Assembly: GCA_025054935.1 (NCBI GenBank)
Contig: JANWZD010000011.1
Span: forward strand, 62,001-126,000
Reading direction: 5' to 3'
Length of the DNA stretch: 64,000 nt
Source: Dehalococcoidia bacterium
Lineage (GTDB): Bacteria > Chloroflexota > Dehalococcoidia > SpSt-223
In this document: positions 27,522-35,678 of the stretch, piece after piece
Layout of the letters: every line of letters begins with the position of its first letter
Numbering within the stretch: position 1 is the first letter of the stretch
The notes under the pieces: model-generated
Databases searched by the model: none
What the model was told of the DNA's origin: nothing
What the model saw: only the letters and a program-made list of their open reading frames with translations
Made by a program: the position numbers and the translations under genes

Positions 27522-29735
27522 TCACGGCAAGCGGAGGCGCGCGACAACAGGGTCTCCCATCGGGGGGATATCGCCTCCGGGACCGCGAACCGCCAGCCGG
27601 ACGGCATACTCGCCGGGCGGCAGGCCAGCGGGGAGCGGCACATCCCGCTCGTCGAGAATGCGGTCGCCGGGCTGCCAGAAACTCGTTCGGTACCAGCCGT
27701 CGCCGGGATCGCCGCTCGTGCGCGAGACAATGCGTCCCCCGCTGTCGATAAGCTCGACGGTCACCTCGCGGTCATGCCAGCGCAGCCCGCCGGACCACGA
27801 TGCCCGCCAGTAGAGGTAGATCCCGAGGTCGTCAGGATACCGCTCCACGCGGATGCCGGCGAGAACGAGATCGTTGCCGAAGCGAAGGTCGCGGCGCTCG
27901 GCACCTTCCGGCGGCCACGGTCCGTCCTTCCGCACGCGCAGCGGCCCAATGCGCACCGTCTCCCCGACGGGGCCCGCGTCGTCGCGCAGCGTCAGCTCCG
28001 CGAAGAGGTAGCCGGGCGCCGGGCTGTCGAGCGGCAGGTCGAGCGCGACCCGCTGTTCGCGCCACTCGCTCGCCGCAAGCACCGGACCGGCAGCGGGGAA
28101 GAGGACTGCGCGCTCGGTCACGGGTCGGAAACCCGAGGCGACAAGGCGCACCCTGCCCGTCAGGTCGCGCGGCTGCTCAAGCGGCCGCCACCAGAGGACG
28201 AGCGTTGTCTGCTCGCCGACGCGCGGCGTTTCGGGTTCGAAGCGGAAGCCGCCGAGCGCGAGGGCGTCGCCGAAGCGCGCATCAAGGGGGCTGAAAACAA
28301 TGCCCGTGTCGCCAAGGGTTCGCGTCGGGGAAACGCCGCCGAGCGCCGCGAACAGCGCGGGGTTCTGGCGAGCGAGCACCTCGTAGCGGCCGTTGACGCC
28401 GAGCAAGATCCCGATGCCAACCGACACGCCGGCAAGCGCCCCAACGGCCGCATCGACGAGCCGGGGGTGGCGCGCTCCAGCGCGCAGCGCTGCCGCGCCG
28501 AGAAAGGCGACGAGCACTGCGAGCGGCGCGATGTCGCCGAGGTAGCGCGCCGTCACATATCGCTGGAGGAGGACGGGGAGGATCGCTGCGCCGGCAAGCG
28601 CTGCTAGGCCGGCGGCGGCGGCCAAGGCGCGACCGAACTGCTCCCGCTGCCGCCAGAGAGCGGCGAGGCCGAGCGGCGCGAGCAGGGCGAACGGCGTGGC
28701 GACCAGCAGCCCGACGACGGGCTCAGCGCGCAGCTCAGCCGGAAGGACGAGCGGACCGAGCGAGCGTCCCGGCGGCATCGCTGTGAGGAAGGGAAAGCGC
28801 TCAAGGAGGGCTGGCGGAGCGAAGAGAAAGAGGACGAGGTTCGGCAGGAGGTAGGCGAGCCCGAAAAACTGGTCGTAGCGCGCGACGAGGTCAAAACCAG
28901 CGAACTGGAAGCGAACGCCCGTCTCGACAACCGAGCCGAAACGCGCCCAGTTGTACCAGCCGAGCGCGAGGGCGCCGCCGGCGAGCGGCAGTCCGACCCC
29001 AAGTGCCGCGCGCGGCTGCCGCCTCCGCAGCAGCCACAGGATTGTCCCGCTGCCGAGCAGCAGCACGGCCGGCGCGAGCGAGAGGCGGGAGGCGGCCGCG
29101 AGCGCCCACGCGGCGCCGGCCGCCGGCCACCACCAAGGCGCGCGGAGCGCCCGGCCGGCGCAGACGAGGCCGGTCATCAGAAAGCACCCGCCAGCGAGGA
29201 TCGCCGTCTCATAGACGGCGGGGCGGCTGAGCAGAGCAGGGAGAGGATAGGCAAGCCCGGCGACGAGGTAGGCGGCGACGAGGAAGAGCGGTGGCGTGCC
29301 GGGGAGGAGCCGGCGCAGCTGCAGCAGCGCCCCGCCGGTTGCCAACGTTAGGCCGAGGGCGAAGGGGAGGGCGAGCGCAGCGTCGGGGACATCGCGCACG
29401 TCTGCGAAGGGGGCGGCGAGCGCCAGCAGCGCGGCCGGCGCGGGACCGAAGTAGAGGTAGTACCGCCCGGCGTAATACACCGCGTCGAGCATCGGGTTGT
29501 ACGGGAAGCGCTGGTCAGGGTCGTAGGGGTTGGCGAGGGCGGCGAGCGCCGTCGGCGGCAGCGTCCGCAGCGCGAGCTGACCGTGGGCGAAGGCGTCGGC
29601 TTGCTGGCCGAGGAATCCGGTTGTCCAGCGAAACTCGCGGTCGTCCAGCAGTCGGAACGTGCCCGCTGTTGCCACCGCAAGCTGGACCAGCGCTACCCCG
29701 ACGACGAGGAGCGTGGCGCCGAGGCGAGCCATCAT
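27522..29735 (-). CDS. Giant membrane protein (GT-C-like) with two beta-rich C-terminal domains
   Basis: 737 aa. An N-terminal signal-anchor is followed by about 11 transmembrane spans to residue ~440. The first outer loop has NPYDPDQRFPYNPMLDAVYYAGRYYLYF, typical of a large uncharacterised membrane family and lacking the GT39 Asp-Glu motif. The last ~280 residues are two beta-sandwich-like modules (TTLVLWWRPLEQPRDLTGRV; EVTVELIDSGGRIVSRTSGD, SFWQPGDRILDERDVPLPAG) resembling the tails of the 15-25 kb operon. Start ATG overlaps the stop of the pterin dehydratase by 4 nt. Role in surface glycan or lipid modification is inferred. Confidence 0.7.
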   Translation of the reverse strand: MMARLGATLLVVGVALVQLAVATAGTFRLLDDREFRWTTGFLGQQADAFAHGQLALRTLPPTALAALANPYDPDQRFPYNPMLDAVYYAGRYYLYFGPAPAALLALAAPFADVRDVPDAALALPFALGLTLATGGALLQLRRLLPGTPPLFLVAAYLVAGLAYPLPALLSRPAVYETAILAGGCFLMTGLVCAGRALRAPWWWPAAGAAWALAAASRLSLAPAVLLLGSGTILWLLRRRQPRAALGVGLPLAGGALALGWYNWARFGSVVETGVRFQFAGFDLVARYDQFFGLAYLLPNLVLFLFAPPALLERFPFLTAMPPGRSLGPLVLPAELRAEPVVGLLVATPFALLAPLGLAALWRQREQFGRALAAAAGLAALAGAAILPVLLQRYVTARYLGDIAPLAVLVAFLGAAALRAGARHPRLVDAAVGALAGVSVGIGILLGVNGRYEVLARQNPALFAALGGVSPTRTLGDTGIVFSPLDARFGDALALGGFRFEPETPRVGEQTTLVLWWRPLEQPRDLTGRVRLVASGFRPVTERAVLFPAAGPVLAASEWREQRVALDLPLDSPAPGYLFAELTLRDDAGPVGETVRIGPLRVRKDGPWPPEGAERRDLRFGNDLVLAGIRVERYPDDLGIYLYWRASWSGGLRWHDREVTVELIDSGGRIVSRTSGDPGDGWYRTSFWQPGDRILDERDVPLPAGLPPGEYAVRLAVRGPGGDIPPMGDPVVARLRLP

Positions 29736-30085
29736 CCGCTGGCGAGGCGTTCGAAGCAGCGGTCGGTCTTCGCGGCAGCAATGAAGTCATTGAGATGGAG
29801 ATTGCGGATGGCGTGGGTCCACCAGCTGACTGTGACCGACCGCGCCTCGAGGAGGAGGGTGGGATGGTGGCCTTCTTCCTCGGCAAGGGCGGCCACCGCG
29901 TTGGTAAATCGAACGGCGTCGGCGTAGCGGCGGAAGCGGAAGACGCGCTCAAGGCGCGGGATCCCGTCGCGCTCAACGATCGTCCAGCCGGGGATCTGCG
30001 GCAGGAGCGCGGCGATCTGCTCCGGCGTTACGGGCGGCGAGTCGGGGCGGCAGGCCACGCAACGGAGTTCGGTCAACGCAGTCAT
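29732..30085 (-). CDS. Pterin-4a-carbinolamine dehydratase
   Basis: 117 aa from the ATG at 30085 (GGAG 6 nt upstream; GATAAT at 30107-30102 is a possible -10). The family core is intact: EEEGHHPTLLLEARSVTV, then WTHAIRNLHLNDFIAAAKTD, which supply the catalytic His-His and the C-terminal helix. The enzyme dehydrates 4a-hydroxytetrahydropterin to regenerate the cofactor of aromatic amino acid hydroxylases; many bacteria without such hydroxylases use it in molybdopterin or folate contexts. It is followed with overlap by a membrane protein, an arrangement with no clear logic. Confidence 0.9.
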   Translation of the reverse strand: MTALTELRCVACRPDSPPVTPEQIAALLPQIPGWTIVERDGIPRLERVFRFRRYADAVRFTNAVAALAEEEGHHPTLLLEARSVTVSWWTHAIRNLHLNDFIAAAKTDRCFERLASG

Positions 30086-30214
30086 GGGCGTCTCCATTCC
30101 GATTATCGCTGCTCGATGGGGAAAAGTTGTGGAGAAACCGGGCAAGCATCATCTCGTCACGCCTGCCTGGATCGGTTAGCATCCGGACAACGGCGGCGGA
30201 GGACGAGGTCCGAC

Positions 30215-30574
30215 ATGTGTCGCGTGCTGGTAGTGGACGATGACCCGTCCGTGGTGGCGCTCTGCGTGTTCGCGCTTGAGTTTGAAGGGCATGAAGCAGT
30301 CGGCGTCACAAGCTTGCCGCAAGCGCTCGACGCCGCCCGCCGCGAGCCGTTTGATGTGCTTGTTGCCGATGTGCCCACGGCCGGCGATGCGCTCCTGAGG
30401 GAGGAGAACGCTGTCGCTCCGCTCCCCATCCTGCTGATCGCCGAAGATAGCGTCCGCCTGCTGCAGCTCCTCACGACAGCCAGCCGCAGCGATATCTATG
30501 GACTGGCCAAGCCGTTTGATATCGGCGAGTTTGTCGATGAAGTGCAGCGCCTTGCTCACGCTCGCGCTGCCTGA
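30215..30574 (+). CDS. Stand-alone response-regulator receiver domain
   Basis: 119 aa, a single REC domain with no output domain. Acidic pocket D8/D9 (VVDDDP), phospho-acceptor D52 (LVADVP) and K99 (LAKPF) are present. The switch Thr/Ser at the end of beta-4 is replaced by Ile75 (ILLIAEDS), so signalling after phosphorylation may be altered. GGAGG lies about 12 nt before the ATG, and TAGCAT (30177-30182) could be a -10. No histidine kinase nearby. Convergent with the GT4 gene that ends 10 nt away. Confidence 0.85.
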   Translation: MCRVLVVDDDPSVVALCVFALEFEGHEAVGVTSLPQALDAARREPFDVLVADVPTAGDALLREENAVAPLPILLIAEDSVRLLQLLTTASRSDIYGLAKPFDIGEFVDEVQRLAHARAA

Positions 30575-30583
30575 GCGGCATCC

Positions 30584-31783
30584 CTACCAGGCGGTTTCGG
30601 CACGCTCGAGCACGACCTGGTGATAGGTGCGGATGGTCTGCTGAGCGATCGCTGCCCAGGAGAAGCGGGTTTTTGCGGCGGCATACGCATTGGCGGCGCG
30701 CGCCTGCGACCACTCGGGATGGTTGAGGGTGTGGAGAATGCCCCACGCCAGCGAGTCGGGGTTATTGGGCGAGACGAGTATCCCCGTTTCATGATTGCGC
30801 ACCACTTCGCTAAAGCCGCCGACATCGGAAGCAACGACGGGCGTTCTCGCCGCAAAGCCTTCAAGCGCGACGATACCGAACGGTTCATACAGGCTGGGAA
30901 ATGCCGCGCAGTCGGCGACGACCAGCAGCTTGTCGCGCTCCTCATCCGGAATAAAGCCGGTGAAAATCATCTTTCCATCGAGCCCGAGTTCGCGGGCGCG
31001 TGCCCGCACGCTGTCGAGCATTCCTCCAGTCCCAGCGATGACAAATTTCACGTCGGGACGGCTCGAGATGACGCGAGGCGCAGCTTCGACCAGCACCTGC
31101 ACCCCTTTCTCCCAGACAACCCGGCCGACGTTGAACACTAAGCGCTCCTGCGGCAGCGCCCAGCGTGCGCGAAACGCCGACAAATCGCAGGCCCGGAGCC
31201 GGTCAAAAGGGGTCGTGTCGATCCCGTTCGGAATGACATCGATCTTATCGGCCGGCGCGCCGAACGCGGTCTCGACCTCGTGGCACATAAATTCGGTGCA
31301 GGTGATCAGCCGCCATGCCTCATAGACGAGCCACCATTCGGCGTTGTGGATAGCGCGCTGGAGATCGGTCGAAAGAACGCCATGGTTGCGCCCCCATTCG
31401 GTCGCGTGAATGGTGGCGATGAGCGGGAGCTTGAACGCGTGCTTGAGTTCGATCGCCGCAAAGCTGACCAGCCAGTCGTGGGCGTGGACGAGCTGGAAGC
31501 CGCCGAGGGATTGGACAATGGCCCGCCCTTTGGCGGCGAGAACAACGTTCGTCTGCTGAGCGTCGTGAAAGAAGTCGCCGCTCCGGACGTCGGGGGGATC
31601 AACGCGGTAGACGGTCATCCGCGTCCCGACGCGCTCTTCGGGGACGCCGCCCGCCCAGCGGGGCGTGACGAGATGGATCTCGATCCCCGCGGCGTCGAGC
31701 GCCGGCGTCAGCTCGGAGACGTGCTTGCCGAGACCGCCGACAAGGTGCGGCGGGTATTCCCACGAGAGCATCAAGACGCGCAT
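30584..31783 (-). CDS. GT4 glycosyltransferase, glycogen-synthase-like
   Basis: 399 aa. GT-B fold: the N-terminal donor-loop LSWEYPPHLVGGLGKHV resembles bacterial and archaeal glycogen/glucan synthases of family GT4; VHAHDWL, IPNGIDTTPFD and the acidic motif EPFGIVALEG follow. Retaining transferase, cytoplasmic, probably using a nucleotide-sugar. Could make storage glucan or maltosyl units; no glycogen branching or debranching genes are nearby to confirm it. Ends convergently with the receiver gene and starts 33 nt from the GNAT gene's stop. Confidence 0.85.
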   Translation of the reverse strand: MRVLMLSWEYPPHLVGGLGKHVSELTPALDAAGIEIHLVTPRWAGGVPEERVGTRMTVYRVDPPDVRSGDFFHDAQQTNVVLAAKGRAIVQSLGGFQLVHAHDWLVSFAAIELKHAFKLPLIATIHATEWGRNHGVLSTDLQRAIHNAEWWLVYEAWRLITCTEFMCHEVETAFGAPADKIDVIPNGIDTTPFDRLRACDLSAFRARWALPQERLVFNVGRVVWEKGVQVLVEAAPRVISSRPDVKFVIAGTGGMLDSVRARARELGLDGKMIFTGFIPDEERDKLLVVADCAAFPSLYEPFGIVALEGFAARTPVVASDVGGFSEVVRNHETGILVSPNNPDSLAWGILHTLNHPEWSQARAANAYAAAKTRFSWAAIAQQTIRTYHQVVLERAETAW

Positions 31784-31816
31784 CAGGACCTCCGGTTGGA
31801 AGCGTGGGCGCGATGA

Positions 31817-32680
31817 TCAGCCGGGCTGCGCCGTGATCGGGGAACGCTCGATCGACGGTCGGTTCGTCCAGCGGCCGAGAATGGTCTCAACCTCATCAGT
31901 CTGCCGGAAGCCGACCGAACGGTAGAGAGCTTGGGCGACGCGATTGGTCACTTGGGTTGTCAGCGCCACTTCCCGTGCCCCGCGCGCCGCGAGGTCGGCG
32001 AGCGCCCCCAGCAGCATGGCGCGCCCGAAGCCGCGGCCTTGGTCGGCGCGGCGCACTGCTAGGCGGTCCAGGTGGCCGCGCGCGCCCCGGACCGTTGACG
32101 ACGCGTAGCTGACCAGCTCCTCGCCGACCCAGCCGGTCAGCACGGTCACTTCGGGCAGCGCCTCGTAGCGCTCAAAATCGTGGGGGTCGTTCCACCACAG
32201 CCACGGGAAGCTGGCGCGGTCGACCGCAATCAGGGCATCGAGATAGCGGGGCTGGTACGGCCGCAGTTCGAGCGGAGCGGGAGACGGCTCGGGCACGCGC
32301 AGCGGCGCGAGCACCATGGTCACAATCCGGTCGAGCTCGCTGAACCCGTGGCTCCGGTACCAGCGGCCATCCCGCCACACTTCACTGATGGACGGGACAA
32401 CGGCTTGGACGCCCCGCTCGACGAATGCTGCTACGAGGCGTTCCACCAGCTGCTGGCTGTTCGCGCCTCGCGCCGCCAATTCGAGGACCGACCCGATCTC
32501 GCGGCGTCCGCGCCACCATCCTCCGACCACATACTCGCCGGTGGCGGGGATCCAGAACGATGGCGCATCGCTCGCGGCGAGCTGCCGCGCCAAGGAGGTG
32601 GTGTCGTAGTTCGACAGCCACGGGATCCGCAGAAGCGCGACATCAGCCGGTTCAAGCGGCAGGATGCGGTCGCTCATCAT
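31817..32680 (-). CDS. GNAT acetyltransferase, probable tandem-GNAT
   Basis: 287 aa from the ATG at 32680, overlapping the FtsW/RodA stop by 4 nt. The C-terminal half is a clear GNAT domain (LDRLAVRRADQGRGFGRAML for acetyl-CoA binding; NRVAQALYRSVGFRQTDE). The N-terminal half repeats the pattern in degraded form (VERLVAAFVERGVQAVV, RWYRSHGFSELDRIVTMVL) without the CoA loop, so it looks like a fused, inactive GNAT copy. Acceptor unknown. Coupling to the SEDS operon suggests a role tied to envelope growth. Confidence 0.8.
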   Translation of the reverse strand: MMSDRILPLEPADVALLRIPWLSNYDTTSLARQLAASDAPSFWIPATGEYVVGGWWRGRREIGSVLELAARGANSQQLVERLVAAFVERGVQAVVPSISEVWRDGRWYRSHGFSELDRIVTMVLAPLRVPEPSPAPLELRPYQPRYLDALIAVDRASFPWLWWNDPHDFERYEALPEVTVLTGWVGEELVSYASSTVRGARGHLDRLAVRRADQGRGFGRAMLLGALADLAARGAREVALTTQVTNRVAQALYRSVGFRQTDEVETILGRWTNRPSIERSPITAQPG

Positions 32681-33951
32681 CGCTCCCGCTCCGTGTCGGC
32701 GGCGAGGCGGAGCAGCAGGCCGAGGAGCACGGAGTTGGTCAGGATCGAGCTGCCCCCATATGAGACGAACGGAAGCGTCACCCCCGTCAGCGGGAGCAGC
32801 CGCAACACCCCGCCGACGATAACCACCGTTTGGATGCCGATCACCGTCACCAGGCCAGCAGCAAGCAAGGCGGCAAAGGTCGTGCGTGACTGCAGCGCTA
32901 TTCGGAAGCCCCGGCCGATGAACACCGCGTAGAGCGCCAGCAGCCCGAGCGTGAAAGCGAGCCCCGCCTCCTCGCCGATGGCGACGAGGATGAAGTCGGT
33001 ATGCACGGCAGGCACATAGCCCGGCCGGCCGAGCCCGACCCCCGTTCCGAAGACCCCGCCCGAAGCAAGCGCAATCAGCGCTTGGATCGACTGCATCCCG
33101 ACCCCGCTCGGTTGCCCCCAGGGGTCTAGCCACGCCACAACCCGGCTTTGGAAGACCGGCACAGTGTGATACGCGACCCACACCGCTGTCGCGAAGGCCG
33201 CTCCCGCGAACGCGAGGTAGAGCAGCCGGCCGCTCGCTACATAGAGCATGGCGACGAAGATACCAAAGAACAGCAGCGCTGCGCCCAAGTCGCGCTGGAT
33301 GACCAGCAGCCCGACGGCAAGCCCCCACATCACCAGCAGCGGGATGAGATAGGGAATAGGCGGCAAGGGCAGCGGGCCGAGCCGATAGGAGCCGCGCGCA
33401 AGGATCGTGGCGTGCTCATCGAGATACGCGGCAAGGAAGATAACGAGCAGGACTTTGAGCAGCTCCGACGGCTGGAAGTAGATTCCCCCTGCGCCGAGCC
33501 AGAGCCGCGCTCCCGAGCCGTTCAGGTCCTGCCCAAAGAGGAACGTCAGCCCGACCAGGATCAGCCCGAGAGTGGCGATGCTGTATTTGAACTGGCGGAG
33601 CACGGAAAGGCGGCGCGTCAGAAAGAAGGTCGCTGCGGCGACAGCGAGGCCGAGCACAAGCCAGATCGTCTGGCGCATGCCAAATCCCGCGTCGAGCCGA
33701 GAGATGAAGACAAGGCCGATACTGCTCAGCGTCACGACGATCGGGAGCAGGAGCTGGTCGCCGCGCGTTCCCGCGATCGAAAGCGCGCTATGCACCGCGA
33801 TTGCCGCGCCGAGATAGGCAAGCACCGGGACCATGGCGGCAGGGAGCACTTCCCCATTGCGCGCAGCGCTGGCAAGCGCGGCGCCGCAGAGCCCCACCGC
33901 TCCGCCCGTGAGGAGCAGCGCGATCTCGCGGCCGCGCCAACTGAGAGTCAT
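32677..33951 (-). CDS. SEDS peptidoglycan glycosyltransferase, FtsW/RodA family
   Basis: 424 aa from the ATG at 33951. Ten or more transmembrane spans with SEDS signatures: FGQDLNGSGARLWLG, YFQPSELLKV, QRDLGAALLFFG and VSYGGSS near the end. SEDS proteins polymerise lipid II with a class B PBP partner. No PBP2 gene follows, unlike the usual actinobacterial FhaA-FhaB-PknB-RodA-PbpA cluster. Joined by 4-nt overlaps to FhaB-like upstream and GNAT downstream. Whether it serves division or elongation is not visible. Confidence 0.92.
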   Translation of the reverse strand: MTLSWRGREIALLLTGGAVGLCGAALASAARNGEVLPAAMVPVLAYLGAAIAVHSALSIAGTRGDQLLLPIVVTLSSIGLVFISRLDAGFGMRQTIWLVLGLAVAAATFFLTRRLSVLRQFKYSIATLGLILVGLTFLFGQDLNGSGARLWLGAGGIYFQPSELLKVLLVIFLAAYLDEHATILARGSYRLGPLPLPPIPYLIPLLVMWGLAVGLLVIQRDLGAALLFFGIFVAMLYVASGRLLYLAFAGAAFATAVWVAYHTVPVFQSRVVAWLDPWGQPSGVGMQSIQALIALASGGVFGTGVGLGRPGYVPAVHTDFILVAIGEEAGLAFTLGLLALYAVFIGRGFRIALQSRTTFAALLAAGLVTVIGIQTVVIVGGVLRLLPLTGVTLPFVSYGGSSILTNSVLLGLLLRLAADTERER

Positions 33952-34385
33952 CCGGCACGCTCCAATCGCAGTCGGACCCCGCCGAACTCGAGGAGATCGC
34001 CCGGCACGACGACGGTCGCTGTCCTGATGGGTCGACCGTTTACCCGCGTCCCGTTGGTCGAGCCGAGATCTTCCACCCACCACCGCCCATCGACCCGGCG
34101 CAGCAGCGCATGCCGGCTGGAAACGGTCTCATCCGGCAGGACAAGCCCGCTGCCCGGTGCGCGGCCGACGGTTGTCTCAGGGGAGAGGGGGAGGATCGCA
34201 CCGCGCTTCAGCCCGCTGCGCGCGCCATCGACAACGCGCAGGATCGCCCCGGCTGTGCTCGTTCCGGATGCGCCGGCGCGGTTCTGGAGGTCGCGCCAGA
34301 GCAGGAACACGATTTGCGCCAAGAAGGCGTACAGCAGGACAACGAAAAGGAGGCGCAATCCAAGAATGCCCACGTCGGAAATCAC
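33948..34385 (-). CDS. FhaB-like membrane-anchored FHA protein
   Basis: 145 aa from the GTG at 34385, which overlaps the upstream stop by 4 nt. One N-terminal transmembrane helix (GLRLLFVVLLYAFLAQIVFL) and a cytoplasmic linker precede a C-terminal FHA domain: TTVGRAPGSGLVL, SSRHALLR, DLGSTNGTRVNG. FHA domains read phospho-threonine from Ser/Thr kinases. In Actinobacteria FhaB/FipA joins kinase signalling to the division or elongation machinery. No kinase gene is seen here. Confidence 0.88.
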   Translation of the reverse strand: MISDVGILGLRLLFVVLLYAFLAQIVFLLWRDLQNRAGASGTSTAGAILRVVDGARSGLKRGAILPLSPETTVGRAPGSGLVLPDETVSSRHALLRRVDGRWWVEDLGSTNGTRVNGRPIRTATVVVPGDLLEFGGVRLRLERAG

Positions 34386-35077
34386 GGACGCCGCTCCAGG
34401 CGAACCCGAAGGGCGGCCCGGCCGAGCCGTACCGAGTCCCCATCCTTCAGCCTCGCGGCGCCCGTCACTCGCCGTCCGTTGACGAACGTGCCGTTCGTGC
34501 TTTGGAGATCGACAATGACCAGTTTTCCGTCCGCTGCGCGCAGCTGCGCGTGGTAGCGGGAGACGGAGCGGTCGTCGAGCACGATGTCGTTGTCGAGCGC
34601 GCGGCCGAGGGCGGCTGGCAGCCGCTCGACGGGGAGAACACGGTCGCCGTGGTGAAGCGTCGCGCGCAGCGGGGACGGCGGCGGAGCCGGGCGTGACAGC
34701 GCGGCGGTTGGGCTCGGCTCGGGACCGAGGCGCTCCGGAAAAGCGCGGATTTCGCGCTTGCCCAAACCGGGCGCAATCGTGATCCGGACTGCCGGCCCGC
34801 TCCGTTCGCCTGGCCAACGCTCTTGGATGCGGGCGGCGGCATAGCGGCTGAGCTCGGTTTCGATCACAGCAGTGCGCCCGGCGAGCGCCCGCGCCGCCTC
34901 TTCAGCGACCTCGAGACGGAGCGCGGCCGGAGGCGGCGCGTCAGCGGCGAGGTCATCGAGCGCGCGGTCGATCGCCCGGGTCAGTTCGAGGGGATCGAGT
35001 TGGCCTCCAAGAAGCCGCGGCAAATCTTGCTCGAAGATGCGCTCGGCGAGGCGCTCGAAGTGAGCAAATGGATTCAT
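34382..35077 (-). CDS. FhaA-like protein (DUF3662 + FHA)
   Basis: 231 aa. The N-terminal DUF3662 domain (MNPFAHFERLAERIFEQ, LTRAIDRALDD) is followed by a Pro-rich linker and a C-terminal FHA domain (AALGRALDNDIVL, SRYHAQLR, DLQSTNGTFVNG). This is the FhaA architecture; FhaA binds phosphorylated lipid-II-handling proteins in mycobacteria. First gene of the FhaA-FhaB-SEDS-GNAT unit, with a consensus TATAAT upstream. The N-terminus fits the family well, so the ATG at 35077 is taken. Confidence 0.9.
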   Translation of the reverse strand: MNPFAHFERLAERIFEQDLPRLLGGQLDPLELTRAIDRALDDLAADAPPPAALRLEVAEEAARALAGRTAVIETELSRYAAARIQERWPGERSGPAVRITIAPGLGKREIRAFPERLGPEPSPTAALSRPAPPPSPLRATLHHGDRVLPVERLPAALGRALDNDIVLDDRSVSRYHAQLRAADGKLVIVDLQSTNGTFVNGRRVTGAARLKDGDSVRLGRAALRVRLERRP

Positions 35078-35111
35078 GGCAGCGGTCTCGCGCGTCGCCC
35101 TCCTCTGTCTC

Positions 35112-35117
35112 GATTAT
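35112..35117 (-). promoter_or_regulatory. Consensus -10 TATAAT of the FhaA-FhaB-SEDS operon
   Basis: TATAAT reading leftward, 34 nt before the ATG at 35077. GAGGAGGG follows it, well upstream of the start codon. No good -35. Confidence 0.5.
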
Positions 35118-35212
35118 AGGGTGGCTGCTGGTCTGTCCCCCCGCTGTTCGGCGGGACATGCGCCGGGAAGGACGACGTGCTGCCGCCGGTTGCCGACCGT
35201 CGCCAGCAGCCG

Positions 35213-35221
35213 TGCTATACT
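35213..35221 (+). promoter_or_regulatory. Extended -10 TGCTATACT before the nuclease-like gene / hpt
   Basis: TGC-TATACT, 16 nt before the GTG at 35238, with GGGGAA between. Divergent from the FhaA operon promoter about 100 nt away. The same 9-mer occurs in the reverse direction at 56092-56084. Confidence 0.5.
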
Positions 35222-35237
35222 GGCCGTGCGGGGAACG

Positions 35238-35678
35238 GTGAGTTCACTGACCGATATCCAGGGCGAGCGTCCTGCAGCTGCCATGACGCCGCCGCGCCAC
35301 ATCATCGAGCGAGTCGCGCAGCGCGATCCCGCCGGCAAGGTCATCTTCGCTCATGAGAGCGAGGCGGAATTCGCCAAACTCCTCGATTTCTATCAGATCC
35401 GCTGGGAGTACGAGCCGCGGTCGTTCGCGATCGAATGGGATGAAACCGGCGCCGTGTCGCGCTATTTCACCCCAGACTTTTATCTCCCAGAGCTTGACCT
35501 GTACGTTGAGCTGACAACGCTCCGCCAGAAGCTCGTGACGAAGAAAAATCAAAAGCTCCGGCGCCTGCGCGAGCTGTACCCGGAGATCAGGATCAAGCTG
35601 TTCTACCGCCGCGACCTCAAAAGCTTGTTCGCCAAATACGGCCTGCGGCTTCCCCCGAATACTGCTGAGACGCCGTGA
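35238..35678 (+). CDS. Small conserved protein with PD-(D/E)XK-like core
   Basis: 146 aa from the GTG at 35238, which has GGGGAA upstream; the ATG at 35283 is the alternative and lacks a ribosome site. The core reads ESEAEFAKLLDFYQIRWEYE, YFTPDFYLPELDLYVEL, then TKKNQKLRRLRELYPEIRIKLF. The E...PDF...E-x-(T/K) pattern with a Lys-rich helix is reminiscent of restriction-like PD-(D/E)XK nucleases, but the catalytic Lys position is not canonical. I infer a possible nuclease fold only. Coupled by a 4-nt overlap to hpt. Confidence 0.6.
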   Translation: MSSLTDIQGERPAAAMTPPRHIIERVAQRDPAGKVIFAHESEAEFAKLLDFYQIRWEYEPRSFAIEWDETGAVSRYFTPDFYLPELDLYVELTTLRQKLVTKKNQKLRRLRELYPEIRIKLFYRRDLKSLFAKYGLRLPPNTAETP

